From assembly GCF_014650715.1 (NCBI RefSeq), contig NZ_BMVM01000003.1, positions 310,001 through 374,000 on the forward strand: a stretch of DNA of 64,000 bases, written 5' to 3'. Each line of letters opens with the position of its first letter. Positions within the stretch are counted from its first letter, which is position 1. Position numbers and translations under genes: made by a program. The notes under the pieces were generated by a model, which was given only the letters and a program-made list of their open reading frames with translations, had not been told where the DNA came from and ran no database searches. The stretch comes from Streptomyces bluensis. GTDB taxonomy: Bacteria > Actinomycetota > Actinomycetes > Streptomycetales > Streptomycetaceae. Positions 7,773 through 15,577 of the stretch are shown one piece after another.

Positions 7773-8146
7773 GACGCGCCCCCGGCGTCCCGCCGCTGGG
7801 TGTGCTCACCGTCCGTGTCGCCTTGGTCGTCGTCGGCGTCGTCCGGCAGGCGGGCGCCTCGGCTGTCCGCGACGCGCAGCACATCGCCGAGGGCCTGCGT
7901 CGTGGCCCGCAGGGCGAGCCGCAGCGCGTGCTCCCCGGCCTTGCGGTCGTCCAAGACGGCTCGCGCACCTTTAAGTACGTTGGCGCCGCCGGTCAACTGG
8001 CCAGCCTCGATCTCGTCCGCGAGCCGGGACAGCATGCTCTCGCTGCCGTTCGTGGACAGAAAGCACGGCTTGCCGCAGTCGTTCTCCCATGGCAGCAACC
8101 GCAGGCCCGGAGGGGGCGCGGCAACGGTGTTCCGGTCGTAGCTCAT
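7769..8146 (-). CDS. Hypothetical protein, Streptomyces regulator-associated
   Basis: 125 aa, not recognised as a named family. It begins MSYDRNTVAAPPPGLRLLPW and has a helical middle section (LSRLADEIEAGQLTGGANVL, LRLALRATTQALGDVLRVAD) and an acidic Asp-rich tail. The pattern PGLRLLPWEN..GKPCFLSTNG is one I recall from small proteins next to XRE regulators in Streptomyces. Start and stop overlap both neighbours (TGATG upstream, GTGA downstream), so it is translated as part of one operon. Confidence 0.7.
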   Translation of the reverse strand: MSYDRNTVAAPPPGLRLLPWENDCGKPCFLSTNGSESMLSRLADEIEAGQLTGGANVLKGARAVLDDRKAGEHALRLALRATTQALGDVLRVADSRGARLPDDADDDQGDTDGEHTQRRDAGGAS

Positions 8147-8448
8147 CAGGCCGTCACCTCCACACCGTGAATCCGGCGCGGGCCGATGTGGACGCCGTAC
8201 GTCGCGAGTACCAGTGCGCGCCGTCGTGCCCGTCGCTTCTGCTCCTCCTGGCGTCGCTCGTGCGCCACGAGGTAGGGGCGGACAAGCCGGTTGTCCTCAC
8301 CCCGCAACATGGGTACGCGCGGCAGGCGGACGGTCGGCGTGTCCACGGCCCGTGCGGCTGGTGGCGGCTCGGGGGAACGGTGACGGCCCCGAGCGGGCAG
8401 CAGCAGGCGTAGCAGCGATTCGAAGATCCACGCGATAGCGTGGGGCAT
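8146..8448 (-). CDS. Hypothetical protein, first gene of three-gene unit divergent from XRE regulator
   Basis: 100 aa from ATG 8448, which has GGAGG eight bases upstream; a longer frame exists but lacks this support. Sequence opens MPHAIAWIFESLLRLLLPAR, a short amphipathic or membrane-associated helix, followed by a basic Arg-rich region (RRQEEQKRRARRRALVLATY). No family recognised. Its promoter must lie in the 143-bp gap shared with the XRE regulator gene, which suggests that the regulator controls it. Confidence 0.6.
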   Translation of the reverse strand: MPHAIAWIFESLLRLLLPARGRHRSPEPPPAARAVDTPTVRLPRVPMLRGEDNRLVRPYLVAHERRQEEQKRRARRRALVLATYGVHIGPRRIHGVEVTA

Positions 8449-8561
8449 GTCGTCAACCTCCAGAGGGTTGGTGGCCACGCCCCCGGACCGTCCAACCACG
8501 GTCGCGGGGGTCTTCCGTCACGAAGACCCTGGCGTCGGAGGCCGGTTGAACCCATCCCATG

Positions 8562-8582
8562 GCCCTATAGCGGCGCCCTATA
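8562..8582 (+). promoter_or_regulatory. Direct repeat GCCCTATA in divergent promoter region
   Basis: Two copies of GCCCTATA (8562-8569 and 8575-8582), 13 bp apart, lie 10-30 nt before the XRE gene start and within the divergent control region. Candidate operator or -10 elements. Confidence 0.35.
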
Positions 8583-8591
8583 TTTGGAGGT

Positions 8592-9848
8592 ATGGAGGAT
8601 GCGCTCAGCGGGGACGTGTGGTCTCATCCCCAGTTGGCGGCGGCGGTCGTCGGTGAGGACTGGGGCACTGTCTTCCGGACGTACCGGAGGCTGACCGGGC
8701 TGAGTCAGACCAAGTTGGGGGAACGGGTTGGTCTCGTTCAGCCGGATGTCTCTGACATTGAGCGTGGTCGTCGCCGTGTGACCTCGGTGGAGGTGCGGCA
8801 ACGTGTTCTCGCCGGGCTCGGGGTTCCTGCCGATCTCCAGTCCGGCGGGGCTCTGTCAGCTCCGGGTGGGTCTCCGGTGGCGGGCCTTGTGCTCCAGGGA
8901 GCGGGGCCCGATGAAGATTTGTTGGCACGTGTGACAAGCGTGGTGGATGCCTCCCGCCGAGTGGACGCGCCCACGCTCGACTGGCTGGACCGCCTGTTGG
9001 CCGAGCATCGCCGGGCCGAGGATCACATCGGGTCACGGCCGCTGGTCGACGTGATGCGTCAACAGCTCCGGACCGTGGTGGACCTGTATGCGGGGGCCCG
9101 TGGTCCCTTGGCCGACCGTGTGGTTCGTCTGGCTTCCGAGCACGCGCAGTTCCTCGCATGGATGGCTCAGGATCAGGCGCAAACAGCGGCAGCGCTGGCG
9201 TGGTACGACCGTTCGCACGAGTGGGCGTTGGAAGCCGGAGACGCCAACATGGCCGCTACGACACTCAGTATGAAGGCGCACATGGCGTGGTCCGGCGGTC
9301 GCGGAAGCCGCTGCGTGCGCTTGGCGGAAGCGGCGCGCTGGTCTGCTCCCGGTACTTCTCTGGGAGTACAAGGCATGGCTGCGCAGATGGCAGCACGTGG
9401 CCATGCGCTCGACGGTGAAGCCGACGATGCTCACCGCCTGTTGGACGAAGCTCAGACACTGATCAGCCGGGCGGCCGAGCATCCTGAGGATGAGCCGGTC
9501 TGGATGTACTTCTACGACGAGACGTGGTTCACCCTTCAGCGGGGCATGGCGGCGCTGCACCTGCATGACTGGCAAGCGGCCACGGACCACCTCACGGTCG
9601 GCCTCGATGCACTGCCGGACGAGTACCGGCGTGACAAGACGTGGTACCGGGCCTGTCTCGCCCATGCCCTCGCCGGGGCGGGCGAGTCGGCGCAAGCAGT
9701 GTCCGTGGCGGTGGCGAGCGTCCCCGACGCCGCTGCGGTCGGACGGCCCCACTCCTGGAACGAACTGCACGCCACGGCAGCCGTATTGCTACGCAGGGGA
9801 GCCACGGAAGGGCAACAACTCGTGTCTGCCCTCCGGGAGTACGACTGA
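8592..9848 (+). CDS. XRE-family transcriptional regulator with TPR-like C-terminal region
   Basis: 418 aa. Residues ~28-75 form an XRE helix-turn-helix (YRRLTGLSQTKLGERVGLVQ, then PDVSDIERGRRRVTS). The remaining ~300 residues are helical and Ala-rich with repeated W-containing segments (LAWYDRSHEWALEAGDANMA, AATTLSMKAHMAWSGGRGSR), as in the Streptomyces XRE-TPR regulators that sense a ligand or partner through the repeat region. The chosen ATG follows GGAGGT almost directly, so a slightly later GTG at 8616 is possible. Divergent from the three-gene unit 8448-7530, its probable target. Confidence 0.88.
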   Translation: MEDALSGDVWSHPQLAAAVVGEDWGTVFRTYRRLTGLSQTKLGERVGLVQPDVSDIERGRRRVTSVEVRQRVLAGLGVPADLQSGGALSAPGGSPVAGLVLQGAGPDEDLLARVTSVVDASRRVDAPTLDWLDRLLAEHRRAEDHIGSRPLVDVMRQQLRTVVDLYAGARGPLADRVVRLASEHAQFLAWMAQDQAQTAAALAWYDRSHEWALEAGDANMAATTLSMKAHMAWSGGRGSRCVRLAEAARWSAPGTSLGVQGMAAQMAARGHALDGEADDAHRLLDEAQTLISRAAEHPEDEPVWMYFYDETWFTLQRGMAALHLHDWQAATDHLTVGLDALPDEYRRDKTWYRACLAHALAGAGESAQAVSVAVASVPDAAAVGRPHSWNELHATAAVLLRRGATEGQQLVSALREYD

Positions 9849-10293
9849 CCAGGCACGCTGCTGCGTTCCGTCGCGGTAGTGGGCCTGAGCTGGGGTAATG
9901 GCGCGCTGTGGGCACGCCGCCGGCCGTAGAGGCTTGGGGCGGGAGCTGCCATGGGGCGAGAGAACTGGGGGCCTTACGCTCGCCAGCGGATCGGGCAGTC
10001 TTTGGGACCTGCCCGCAATAGCCCGATCGGCCCCCTGTTCTTGGCGGCTCGCCCCATGGTGGCTGCCTCAAGCCTCGTAGGCCGTCGGCCCCAGCCGCAT
10101 CCCGTGACCGGACACGCCACAGTGGCCGCCTTCAAGAACAGTGAAGAAGAGTTACGCCGATCCGGTCGGCGGAACGTCGTACGACTCCGGCGCGGCCTGT
10201 GGCTGGGCGGTGGCCGTCCGGACCGGACCGGCCGTCAGGCCGCATGCCGGGCCGAGGCGGCCGAGCCGCCCGGCGCGCCCGCAGGGCGCGCCC
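9849..10293 (+). other. Non-coding stretch upstream of broken DUF5753 gene
   Basis: No convincing gene. Several frames are open but none encodes a helix-turn-helix or any recognisable domain. One continuous frame leads into the DUF5753 coding region from 9951, with Arg/Pro/Gly-rich composition unlike a real protein and containing a rare TTA codon. I read it as sequence that replaced the 5' part of the regulator gene. Confidence 0.5.
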
Positions 10294-10838
10294 CAGAAGT
10301 GGAGCACCACGCGACCGCTCTACGCGTGGCTCACGTCATCAACATTCCCGGTCTGCTCCAGACTCCAGATCACGCGCGGGCACTGTTCGCACAGACGGTC
10401 CCGCCGCTCAAGCCGCACGAGATCGAACACCGGGTGTCGCACAGGGTGAAACGCCAGGAAGTACTGCACCGCGAGCAGCCACCTCCGTACACCGCGATCA
10501 TCCATGAGGCCGCATTGCGCATGCGGTTCGGCGACCGGGCCACCACGCGTGGCCAGCTGACGCGTCTCGTCGAGACGAGCGAACTGGGCCACGTGACGCT
10601 GATGGTGGTGCCCTTCGAGACAGGCCCCTTCCACACCTCGGGCCAGGGCTTCGATTACTTTCACGGCCCTGTGAGCCAGCTCGACACGGTCCAGATCGAC
10701 ACCGACCACGGTGGTGAACTCATCGACTCTCCCGCCCCGTTGGAGCGCTACCGCCTCGTACTGGACCGTATGTCGGCAACCGCCCTGGACCCGGCCAAGT
10801 CGCGCGACTTCATCACCCACCTGATCAAGGACCTGTAG
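10294..10838 (+). pseudogene. DUF5753 (Scr1/WhiJ-type regulator) gene lacking its HTH domain
   Basis: The frame from about residue HHATALRVAHVINIPGLLQT onward is a complete DUF5753 ligand-binding domain (about 180 aa, with AIIHEAALRMRFGD, GHVTLMVVPFETGPFHTSGQ and a C-terminal helix ending HLIKDL). Such proteins normally begin with a ~90-residue XRE helix-turn-helix; here the upstream frame has none. The DNA-binding half is therefore missing and the product would not bind DNA as usual. The intact DUF397 gene follows 13 nt downstream, the standard pairing of Scr1/WhiJ modules. Confidence 0.75.
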
Positions 10839-10851
10839 AGGAGCCCCGCCC

Positions 10852-11079
10852 ATGCCTGAACTCCGTTGGCAGAAGTCGTCGTACAGCCAGGAGGCCTCCG
10901 CCTGCGTCTACCTCGCCACCGCCCCCGACACCACCCTCCGCCTCCGCGAGAGCGACGAGCCGGACGTCGTCCTCCACACGAGCCGTGCGGCGCTGGCGGC
11001 CCTCATAGCAACGGTCAAGAAAACAGGGCGCCTCCGCCGAGGCGCCCTGTCGTCAGGTCACAGCCCTACTGGGGCTTGA
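10852..11079 (+). CDS. DUF397 domain protein (WhiJ/Scr1 partner)
   Basis: 75 aa. Starts MPELRWQKSSYSQEASACVY, the diagnostic DUF397 opening (W.KSSYS), followed by LRESDEPDVVLHTSRAALAA. In Streptomyces these small proteins are encoded next to XRE-DUF5753 regulators and modulate them. Usual proteins end shortly after the ALIATVK helix; here the last ~18 codons run through the arms of the terminator that belongs to the convergent gene (11023-11050), so the tail is probably not functional. Partner regulator is broken in this strain. Confidence 0.85.
   Translation: MPELRWQKSSYSQEASACVYLATAPDTTLRLRESDEPDVVLHTSRAALAALIATVKKTGRLRRGALSSGHSPTGA
11023..11050 (-). terminator. Intrinsic terminator of the I36-inhibitor gene
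   Basis: Perfect 12-bp arms (ACAGGGCGCCTC / GAGGCGCCCTGT) and a 4-nt loop, followed on the minus strand by TTTTCTT. A rare U-tract terminator for a high-GC genome. It lies inside the 3' end of the DUF397 gene on the other strand. Confidence 0.85.
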
Positions 11080-11446
11080 AGGAACGGATCTGGTAGTTGC
11101 CCTGCAGGTTGCCGCCCGCGCCCGCGGGGGTGGAGCCGACACGGGACTGGTAGTTGGTGCCGGTGTAGTACTGCACGCGGTGCCCGGTCCCGTTCCAGAG
11201 CGAGCGTACGTTCTGCCCCCTCCGGATGAAGGAGCAGTCGTCGGCGGTGTTCGCCCTCCTCGCGCTCGACCACTGACAGCGGGTTCCCCCGCCGTTCCAG
11301 CCGCTGTAGATGCAGAAGTATCCGGGGGTGCAGTTGTAGGCGGCCCGGCTCTCGGGGGCCGCGGGGGCCGCGTTCGCGGCGGGTACGACGCCCAAGGCCG
11401 TGACCAAGGCGGATGCGGCGACGGCGAACGAGCGGATACGACGCAT
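11066..11446 (-). CDS. Secreted peptidase inhibitor family I36-like protein
   Basis: 126 aa. A Sec signal peptide (MRRIRSFAVAASALVTALGV, cleavage after ANA) leads to a ~95-residue secreted domain with four Cys, the pattern CTPGYFCIYSGWNGGGTRCQ, DDCSFIRRGQNVRSLWNGTG and HRVQYYTGTNYQ. This matches the beta/gamma-crystallin-like fold of the Streptomyces metalloproteinase inhibitor family (I36). Many members have no tested target. It stands alone, with a strong terminator of its own and no operon partner. Confidence 0.82.
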   Translation of the reverse strand: MRRIRSFAVAASALVTALGVVPAANAAPAAPESRAAYNCTPGYFCIYSGWNGGGTRCQWSSARRANTADDCSFIRRGQNVRSLWNGTGHRVQYYTGTNYQSRVGSTPAGAGGNLQGNYQIRSFKPQ

Positions 11447-11605
11447 GGAGTTCTCTCCTCTTCCTCGCTGCGGTATGGAGGAGCCACACCGACGCCGACA
11501 TACTGAACAAATCGGGCAGCGGGTAAACCACTGAACAGGCGAACGAGGGAGACACGAACGAGGGAGGCACGACCGCGGCCGGGGGCAGCGGTGAGCCCCC
11601 GCCGC

Positions 11606-12706
11606 TTACGACCGTGTGGCCGTCCCGCACCCCGCATCGCCGGCGTCCCGCATGCGCGCGTCCATCGAGTCGCTCCGGTCGTACGGATCGACCTCGCGAC
11701 CGTCTCCCTGGCCCGAGGTCCCGCGCTCGGCGCTGAACTCGGGGGTGAAATAGCCGAAGGCGTCGCAGCCGCCGTTGGCGGTGTCCGTCTTGTAGGAGAC
11801 GAGGGAGAACGTACCCGGCTCGACGACCACCTTCGCCGGGTCGTCCCAGCTCATCACGACCTCGCGGCGCACGATGGTGCGCGCGACTTCGTCGCTTCCC
11901 TTCGCGGCGCGTACGACCGGGTAGACGTACGTGACATCGCTGGTCACCTCGACCGCGCCGCGCTCGCCCTCCCGGAACGTGATCCGTCCTCGTGTCTTGA
12001 CCACGTCACCCACCAGCCGCACCTTCGACTCCTCGAAGCGGCTGAACAGCGACAGAGGGTCGTCCTCACGGCTGGGGGCGCGGAACGCGGTCGCCAGGTA
12101 GTCCTGGACGTCCTGCTGGTGCGGATTGATCAGCTCGATCGCCTGCCGCGGCCGCTCCCCGCCCAGCACACCAGGGTCGAGACTGGACTCGGCGAGGAAG
12201 TCCCGGCTCCGGTCGAGCGCCTGCTCGACCTGTTCCTTGTTCATCCACCCGGTCGCCCGTGCCGCGGGCAGGCTGATGCCTGCCGTACCGTCGGCCCACC
12301 GTGCGGCCGGTGATCCCTTGAACGGCTGTTCCAGTGTGGGGAGTTGGGATGCCGCCTCCGTCGCCGGTGGTTTGTCCGGGCGTTCGGACTCCGCGGCGAG
12401 CGGGGCCCTGTCGCCGCCCCCGTCTCCGCCTCCGAACCATCCGACCACCCGCCCGGGAGCCAGCGCCACGAGCAGCAGTCCGGCCGCCACCAGCAGTCCG
12501 ACCGCGTACCAGCCCTTGCTCCGTCGCCGCCGGGGCGGCTGGTGAGTCCGCCATCCCTCCGGCGGGCCGGGCTCCTCCCGCAGGCGCCGCGCCACCATCC
12601 GGGCCCGCGCCGAGGGCTCCTCGGGCGCACCCTCGGTCCCGGCCTCGGCCTCCCGCAGGAAGCGCTCCCACTCCTCGTCCGGTATGGACGCCCCGTCCTT
12701 GCCCAC
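11606..12706 (-). CDS. Predicted single-span membrane protein of unknown function
   Basis: 366 aa from GTG 12706, which has GGGAG seven bases upstream; a longer frame to 12877 lacks such support. The first ~75 residues are acidic and cytoplasmic (DGASIPDEEWERFLREAEAG), followed by an Arg stretch and one membrane helix (YAVGLLVAAGLLLVALAPGR). The outside part has a Pro/Gly linker and then a folded domain with GWMNKEQVEQALDRSRDFLA and YKTDTANGGCDAFGYFTPEF. I do not recognise the domain; similar proteins are common in actinobacteria. Divergent from the EACC1-caspase operon across 261 bp. Confidence 0.72.
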   Translation of the reverse strand: MGKDGASIPDEEWERFLREAEAGTEGAPEEPSARARMVARRLREEPGPPEGWRTHQPPRRRRSKGWYAVGLLVAAGLLLVALAPGRVVGWFGGGDGGGDRAPLAAESERPDKPPATEAASQLPTLEQPFKGSPAARWADGTAGISLPAARATGWMNKEQVEQALDRSRDFLAESSLDPGVLGGERPRQAIELINPHQQDVQDYLATAFRAPSREDDPLSLFSRFEESKVRLVGDVVKTRGRITFREGERGAVEVTSDVTYVYPVVRAAKGSDEVARTIVRREVVMSWDDPAKVVVEPGTFSLVSYKTDTANGGCDAFGYFTPEFSAERGTSGQGDGREVDPYDRSDSMDARMRDAGDAGCGTATRS

Positions 12707-12967
12707 GATGCGACTCCCGCCCGTTCTCACACACGCCCGGCCCTCCCCAGGGCCGGCCATTGTCGGTGCATCATCACATGACCCGATGCGCCTCTTCCCC
12801 TGGGAAGTGCCCCGGGTCGCCGCGGGAGCAAGGGGCGCACATCTCGGTTTCCTTGCGGCCGCTTCCCGCTTCTTCACCTCAACTCCCTGTTGTTGTCACT
12901 ATGTTGTGCGAGCTTTGAGAGCAGACGTGTGGGGCGCCGGACGGTCGGACGGGCGGGGGAGATACAC

Positions 12968-13450
12968 GTGGAGATCAGGTTCTGGGCCGGGGGCAGTGAC
13001 CAGGACGAGAATCAGAGGCAGGATCTACGGTCGCTCCACGAGTGGCTCGGGGACGATCGTGATCTGCGGCTCGCGGGCGTGCGGATCGAAGCCGTGGCCG
13101 GTGCGGGGCAAGGGCGGATGGGGATCGGACCCGAGGAGATCGGGGCCCTGTGCGGAGGCCTGTCCCTTGGGCTCCAGCTCGTGGAGAGCATCTGGGCGTG
13201 GAGGCAGGGACGTCAGCCGACCACCACCATCAATGTCTCCGTCCTCGGCGGAGAACCGGGGCAGGCGGAACAGGTCGCGGCGGCGCTGCGCTCCGCCGGG
13301 TTCGTGCCCCAGGACCGCGACGAGTCGCATGAACCGACCGTCTCCCCCGATACCCCGCCCGCCGACCACAACGATGATCCCGGTGACAGCGAGGACGACT
13401 TAGACAGCGCCGGCGGCGGAGACAGCGGCGACGACGGAGACAGAAGGTGA
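12968..13450 (+). CDS. EACC1 (effector-associated constant component) protein
   Basis: 160 aa from GTG 12968, which has GGGGGAG six bases upstream. The order VEIRFWAGGSDQD, LHEWLGDDRDLRLAGVRIEA, GQGRMGIGPEEIGALCGGLS, then TTTINVSVLGGEPGQAEQV with an acidic Gly/Asp/Ser tail fits the EACC1 family: a small alpha/beta protein with a hydrophobic middle helix, encoded next to effectors such as trypsin-like or caspase peptidases in predicted actinobacterial conflict systems. Its stop overlaps the caspase gene start (GTGA), so the two are co-translated. A role in recruiting or restraining the peptidase is inferred. Confidence 0.8.
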   Translation: MEIRFWAGGSDQDENQRQDLRSLHEWLGDDRDLRLAGVRIEAVAGAGQGRMGIGPEEIGALCGGLSLGLQLVESIWAWRQGRQPTTTINVSVLGGEPGQAEQVAAALRSAGFVPQDRDESHEPTVSPDTPPADHNDDPGDSEDDLDSAGGGDSGDDGDRR

Positions 13451-15513
13451 CCGAGTCCGTCGTCCCCGCGGCCCCGACTCCTGACTCCGCCCCGACTCCT
13501 GACTCCGCCCCGGCTCCTGACTCCACTCCGGCACGAACGGCCGAGGCACCCCAGCGGCTCGACCCGGCCCGGTCGGTCTGCCTGCTGATCGGGGTCGACG
13601 CCTACAGCGGCCCCGCACACGACGGCCTGGAGAAACTCAACAGCGTCAAGCACAACCTCGCCGGCCTCCGGAAGGTCTTCCTCGACCAGCACATCGGAGG
13701 GTTCCCCGAGGGCCGCGTCATCACCCTGCCCAATCCGGCCGAGGCGCCCGAGATCATGGACGCCGTCGAAGAGGCGGGCACGCGTGCCGAGGACACGCTG
13801 ATCGTGTACTACGCGGGTCACGGGCTGCTGGGCACCGATCAACGTCTGTATCTGACCCTGCCCAAATCGCGGCTCGGCCGTCCGGCCGGATGGGTCGACA
13901 CCCGCCACCTCCGGGGCGCGATCGAGAAGAGCTCCGCCCGGCGGGTGGTCCTCATCCTCGACTGCTGCTTCAGCGGCAAGTGGATCCAGGAGGAGGGAGA
14001 GTCGTACTCCGCCCCGGACAGCGCGGAACTGGCGTTGAGCACCCTGACGCAACTCGACGCCGGGACGTACGCGTTGACGTCCACGGCACACAACCGGCTC
14101 TCCCACGCCCCTGACCCCGACAAGTGCTCCGCGTTCACCGGGGCCCTGGTGGACGTCCTCAGCAAGGGCGACTCCGGTGGCGGCGAGGTGCTCACCCTGG
14201 GCGAGGTGTTCCGGCTCCTCAGGAAGACGATGAGCACCATGAGCCTGCCTGAGCGTCAGGAGCCGCGCGCCCAGGACGAGAACGGGCTCTCGGCGCTCGG
14301 CTTCGTGCGCAACGCGGCGAAACCTCCCCTCCCGGAGCCCACGTCCCCGGCCGAGGTCGTCCCGGCCCCGCCACCCGGCCGCCTCCGCCGAAAACTGCTG
14401 GTGGCGCTCGCCTCGGGGCTCGCCGTCGGCCTCGCCCTCGGCCTCGCGGCACCGCCCGCGTGGGACCGCCTCCACCCGCCCGCACGCGTGGAGGCCCGCG
14501 GCGACTGCTCCTCCCGGGCCGCCCTGCTGGACCACTCCGACGTGCTGGACAAGCAGGAGGTCGACAACGAGGGGGTCGAGGGCCTGTCGGGTCTGGCCTT
14601 CGCTCCCGGCCGCGACGACAACATGTACGCGATCGCTGACAACGAACCGGGACGGATCTTTCCCATCGGCATCGGCACGCCCGAAGCCCTCAGGCTACGG
14701 GCCCAGCGGGCCACGACCCTGCGCAAGGCGGACGGCGGCGAACTCGGCCGGTGGTTCGACGGGGAGGCGATCGCCATCGAGAAGGGCGGGCGGACAGCGC
14801 TCGTCGCCTCCGAGACCGGGCCCGCGATCCGCCGCTTCGAGCTCGACAGCGGCCTGCAGAAGGGGCCCGACTTCCCCCTGCCCAAGGGTTTCCGTGTCTG
14901 GCCCGACGGCGGCGCCATGGCGGGCCGCACGATCGAGTCGCTCGCCCTCACACCGAGCGGCACGTACCTGTACGTCGGTCTGGAGTCACCTCTCGCCCAG
15001 GACGGCGACGACCGGGGCAAGAACCTCCTGCGCATCCAGCGGTACACCGGCACCCCCGGCGGGGCCTACACCCTGGACGACCAGTACGCCTACCGCACCG
15101 ACGAGGGGCTGGGCCTGGTGGAACTGGTGGCGGTCGACGACAACCGGCTCCTGGCGCTGGAGAGGCAGTACTCGGCGGGCCTGGGCAACGCGATACGGGT
15201 CAAGAACGTCCTCCTGGGTCCCAAGGCCCGGGACGTGACAGGGAAGGAGTCGCTGTACGACCTGCCCGCCGATGAGTTCCTCACCAGCACGCTGCTGTTC
15301 GACCTCGCCGTCTGCCCCGAAGGCAGCCCCGGTGAGGTGGCGCTCAAGGGGACGCAGCCCAACCCCCTGCTGGGCAACGTCGAAGGCATGGCGCTGGGCG
15401 GCACGGTGAGCGACGGCCCGTACCGGGGGCGGCGGTCCCTGCTGATGGTGACCGACGACAACGGCAACGCCCAGCAGATCACCCGCTTCTACTCGATCGC
15501 CGTGCGCCTCTGA
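13447..15513 (+). CDS. Membrane-anchored caspase (C14) fused to extracytoplasmic phytase-like propeller
   Basis: 688 aa. After a Pro/Asp/Ser linker with three 15-bp repeats (PDSAPTPDSAPAPDS), residues ~42-280 form a caspase domain: SVCLLIGVDAY first strand, catalytic His125 in YYAGHG and Cys174 in LDCCFSG. A Pro-rich segment leads to one membrane helix at ~315-337 (LLVALASGLAVGLALGLAAP). Residues ~345-688 lie outside, starting near a lone Cys, and show the PF13449 'esterase-like activity of phytase' propeller pattern: EGLSGLAFAPGRDDNMYAIA, WFDGEAIAIEKGG, GRTIESLALTPSGTYLYVGL, GNVEGMALGG. The topology puts the peptidase in the cytoplasm and the propeller outside, suggesting an envelope-sensing effector. 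Last gene of a two-gene operon with EACC1. Confidence 0.85.
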   Translation: MTESVVPAAPTPDSAPTPDSAPAPDSTPARTAEAPQRLDPARSVCLLIGVDAYSGPAHDGLEKLNSVKHNLAGLRKVFLDQHIGGFPEGRVITLPNPAEAPEIMDAVEEAGTRAEDTLIVYYAGHGLLGTDQRLYLTLPKSRLGRPAGWVDTRHLRGAIEKSSARRVVLILDCCFSGKWIQEEGESYSAPDSAELALSTLTQLDAGTYALTSTAHNRLSHAPDPDKCSAFTGALVDVLSKGDSGGGEVLTLGEVFRLLRKTMSTMSLPERQEPRAQDENGLSALGFVRNAAKPPLPEPTSPAEVVPAPPPGRLRRKLLVALASGLAVGLALGLAAPPAWDRLHPPARVEARGDCSSRAALLDHSDVLDKQEVDNEGVEGLSGLAFAPGRDDNMYAIADNEPGRIFPIGIGTPEALRLRAQRATTLRKADGGELGRWFDGEAIAIEKGGRTALVASETGPAIRRFELDSGLQKGPDFPLPKGFRVWPDGGAMAGRTIESLALTPSGTYLYVGLESPLAQDGDDRGKNLLRIQRYTGTPGGAYTLDDQYAYRTDEGLGLVELVAVDDNRLLALERQYSAGLGNAIRVKNVLLGPKARDVTGKESLYDLPADEFLTSTLLFDLAVCPEGSPGEVALKGTQPNPLLGNVEGMALGGTVSDGPYRGRRSLLMVTDDNGNAQQITRFYSIAVRL

Positions 15514-15515
15514 GA

Positions 15516-15574
15516 ACCGCGACGGACCGCGACGGGACGGACCGCGACGGGACGGACCGCGACCGGACCGCGAG
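15516..15574 (+). repeat. Short tandem repeat between convergent genes
   Basis: Imperfect copies of a ~15-bp unit (GGACCGCGACGGGAC) fill the 64 bp between the caspase gene and the convergent glycosyltransferase gene. No other structure seen there. Confidence 0.6.
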
Positions 15575-15577
15575 AGC

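Noticed and set aside
9951..10838. Full-length 295-aa XRE regulator
   Set aside because: The first ~110 codons show no helix-turn-helix and have random composition; only the DUF5753 half is real.
12968..15513. Classic toxin-antitoxin pair
   Set aside because: The small protein resembles EACC1, not an antitoxin with DNA-binding domain, and the effector is a large caspase fusion.
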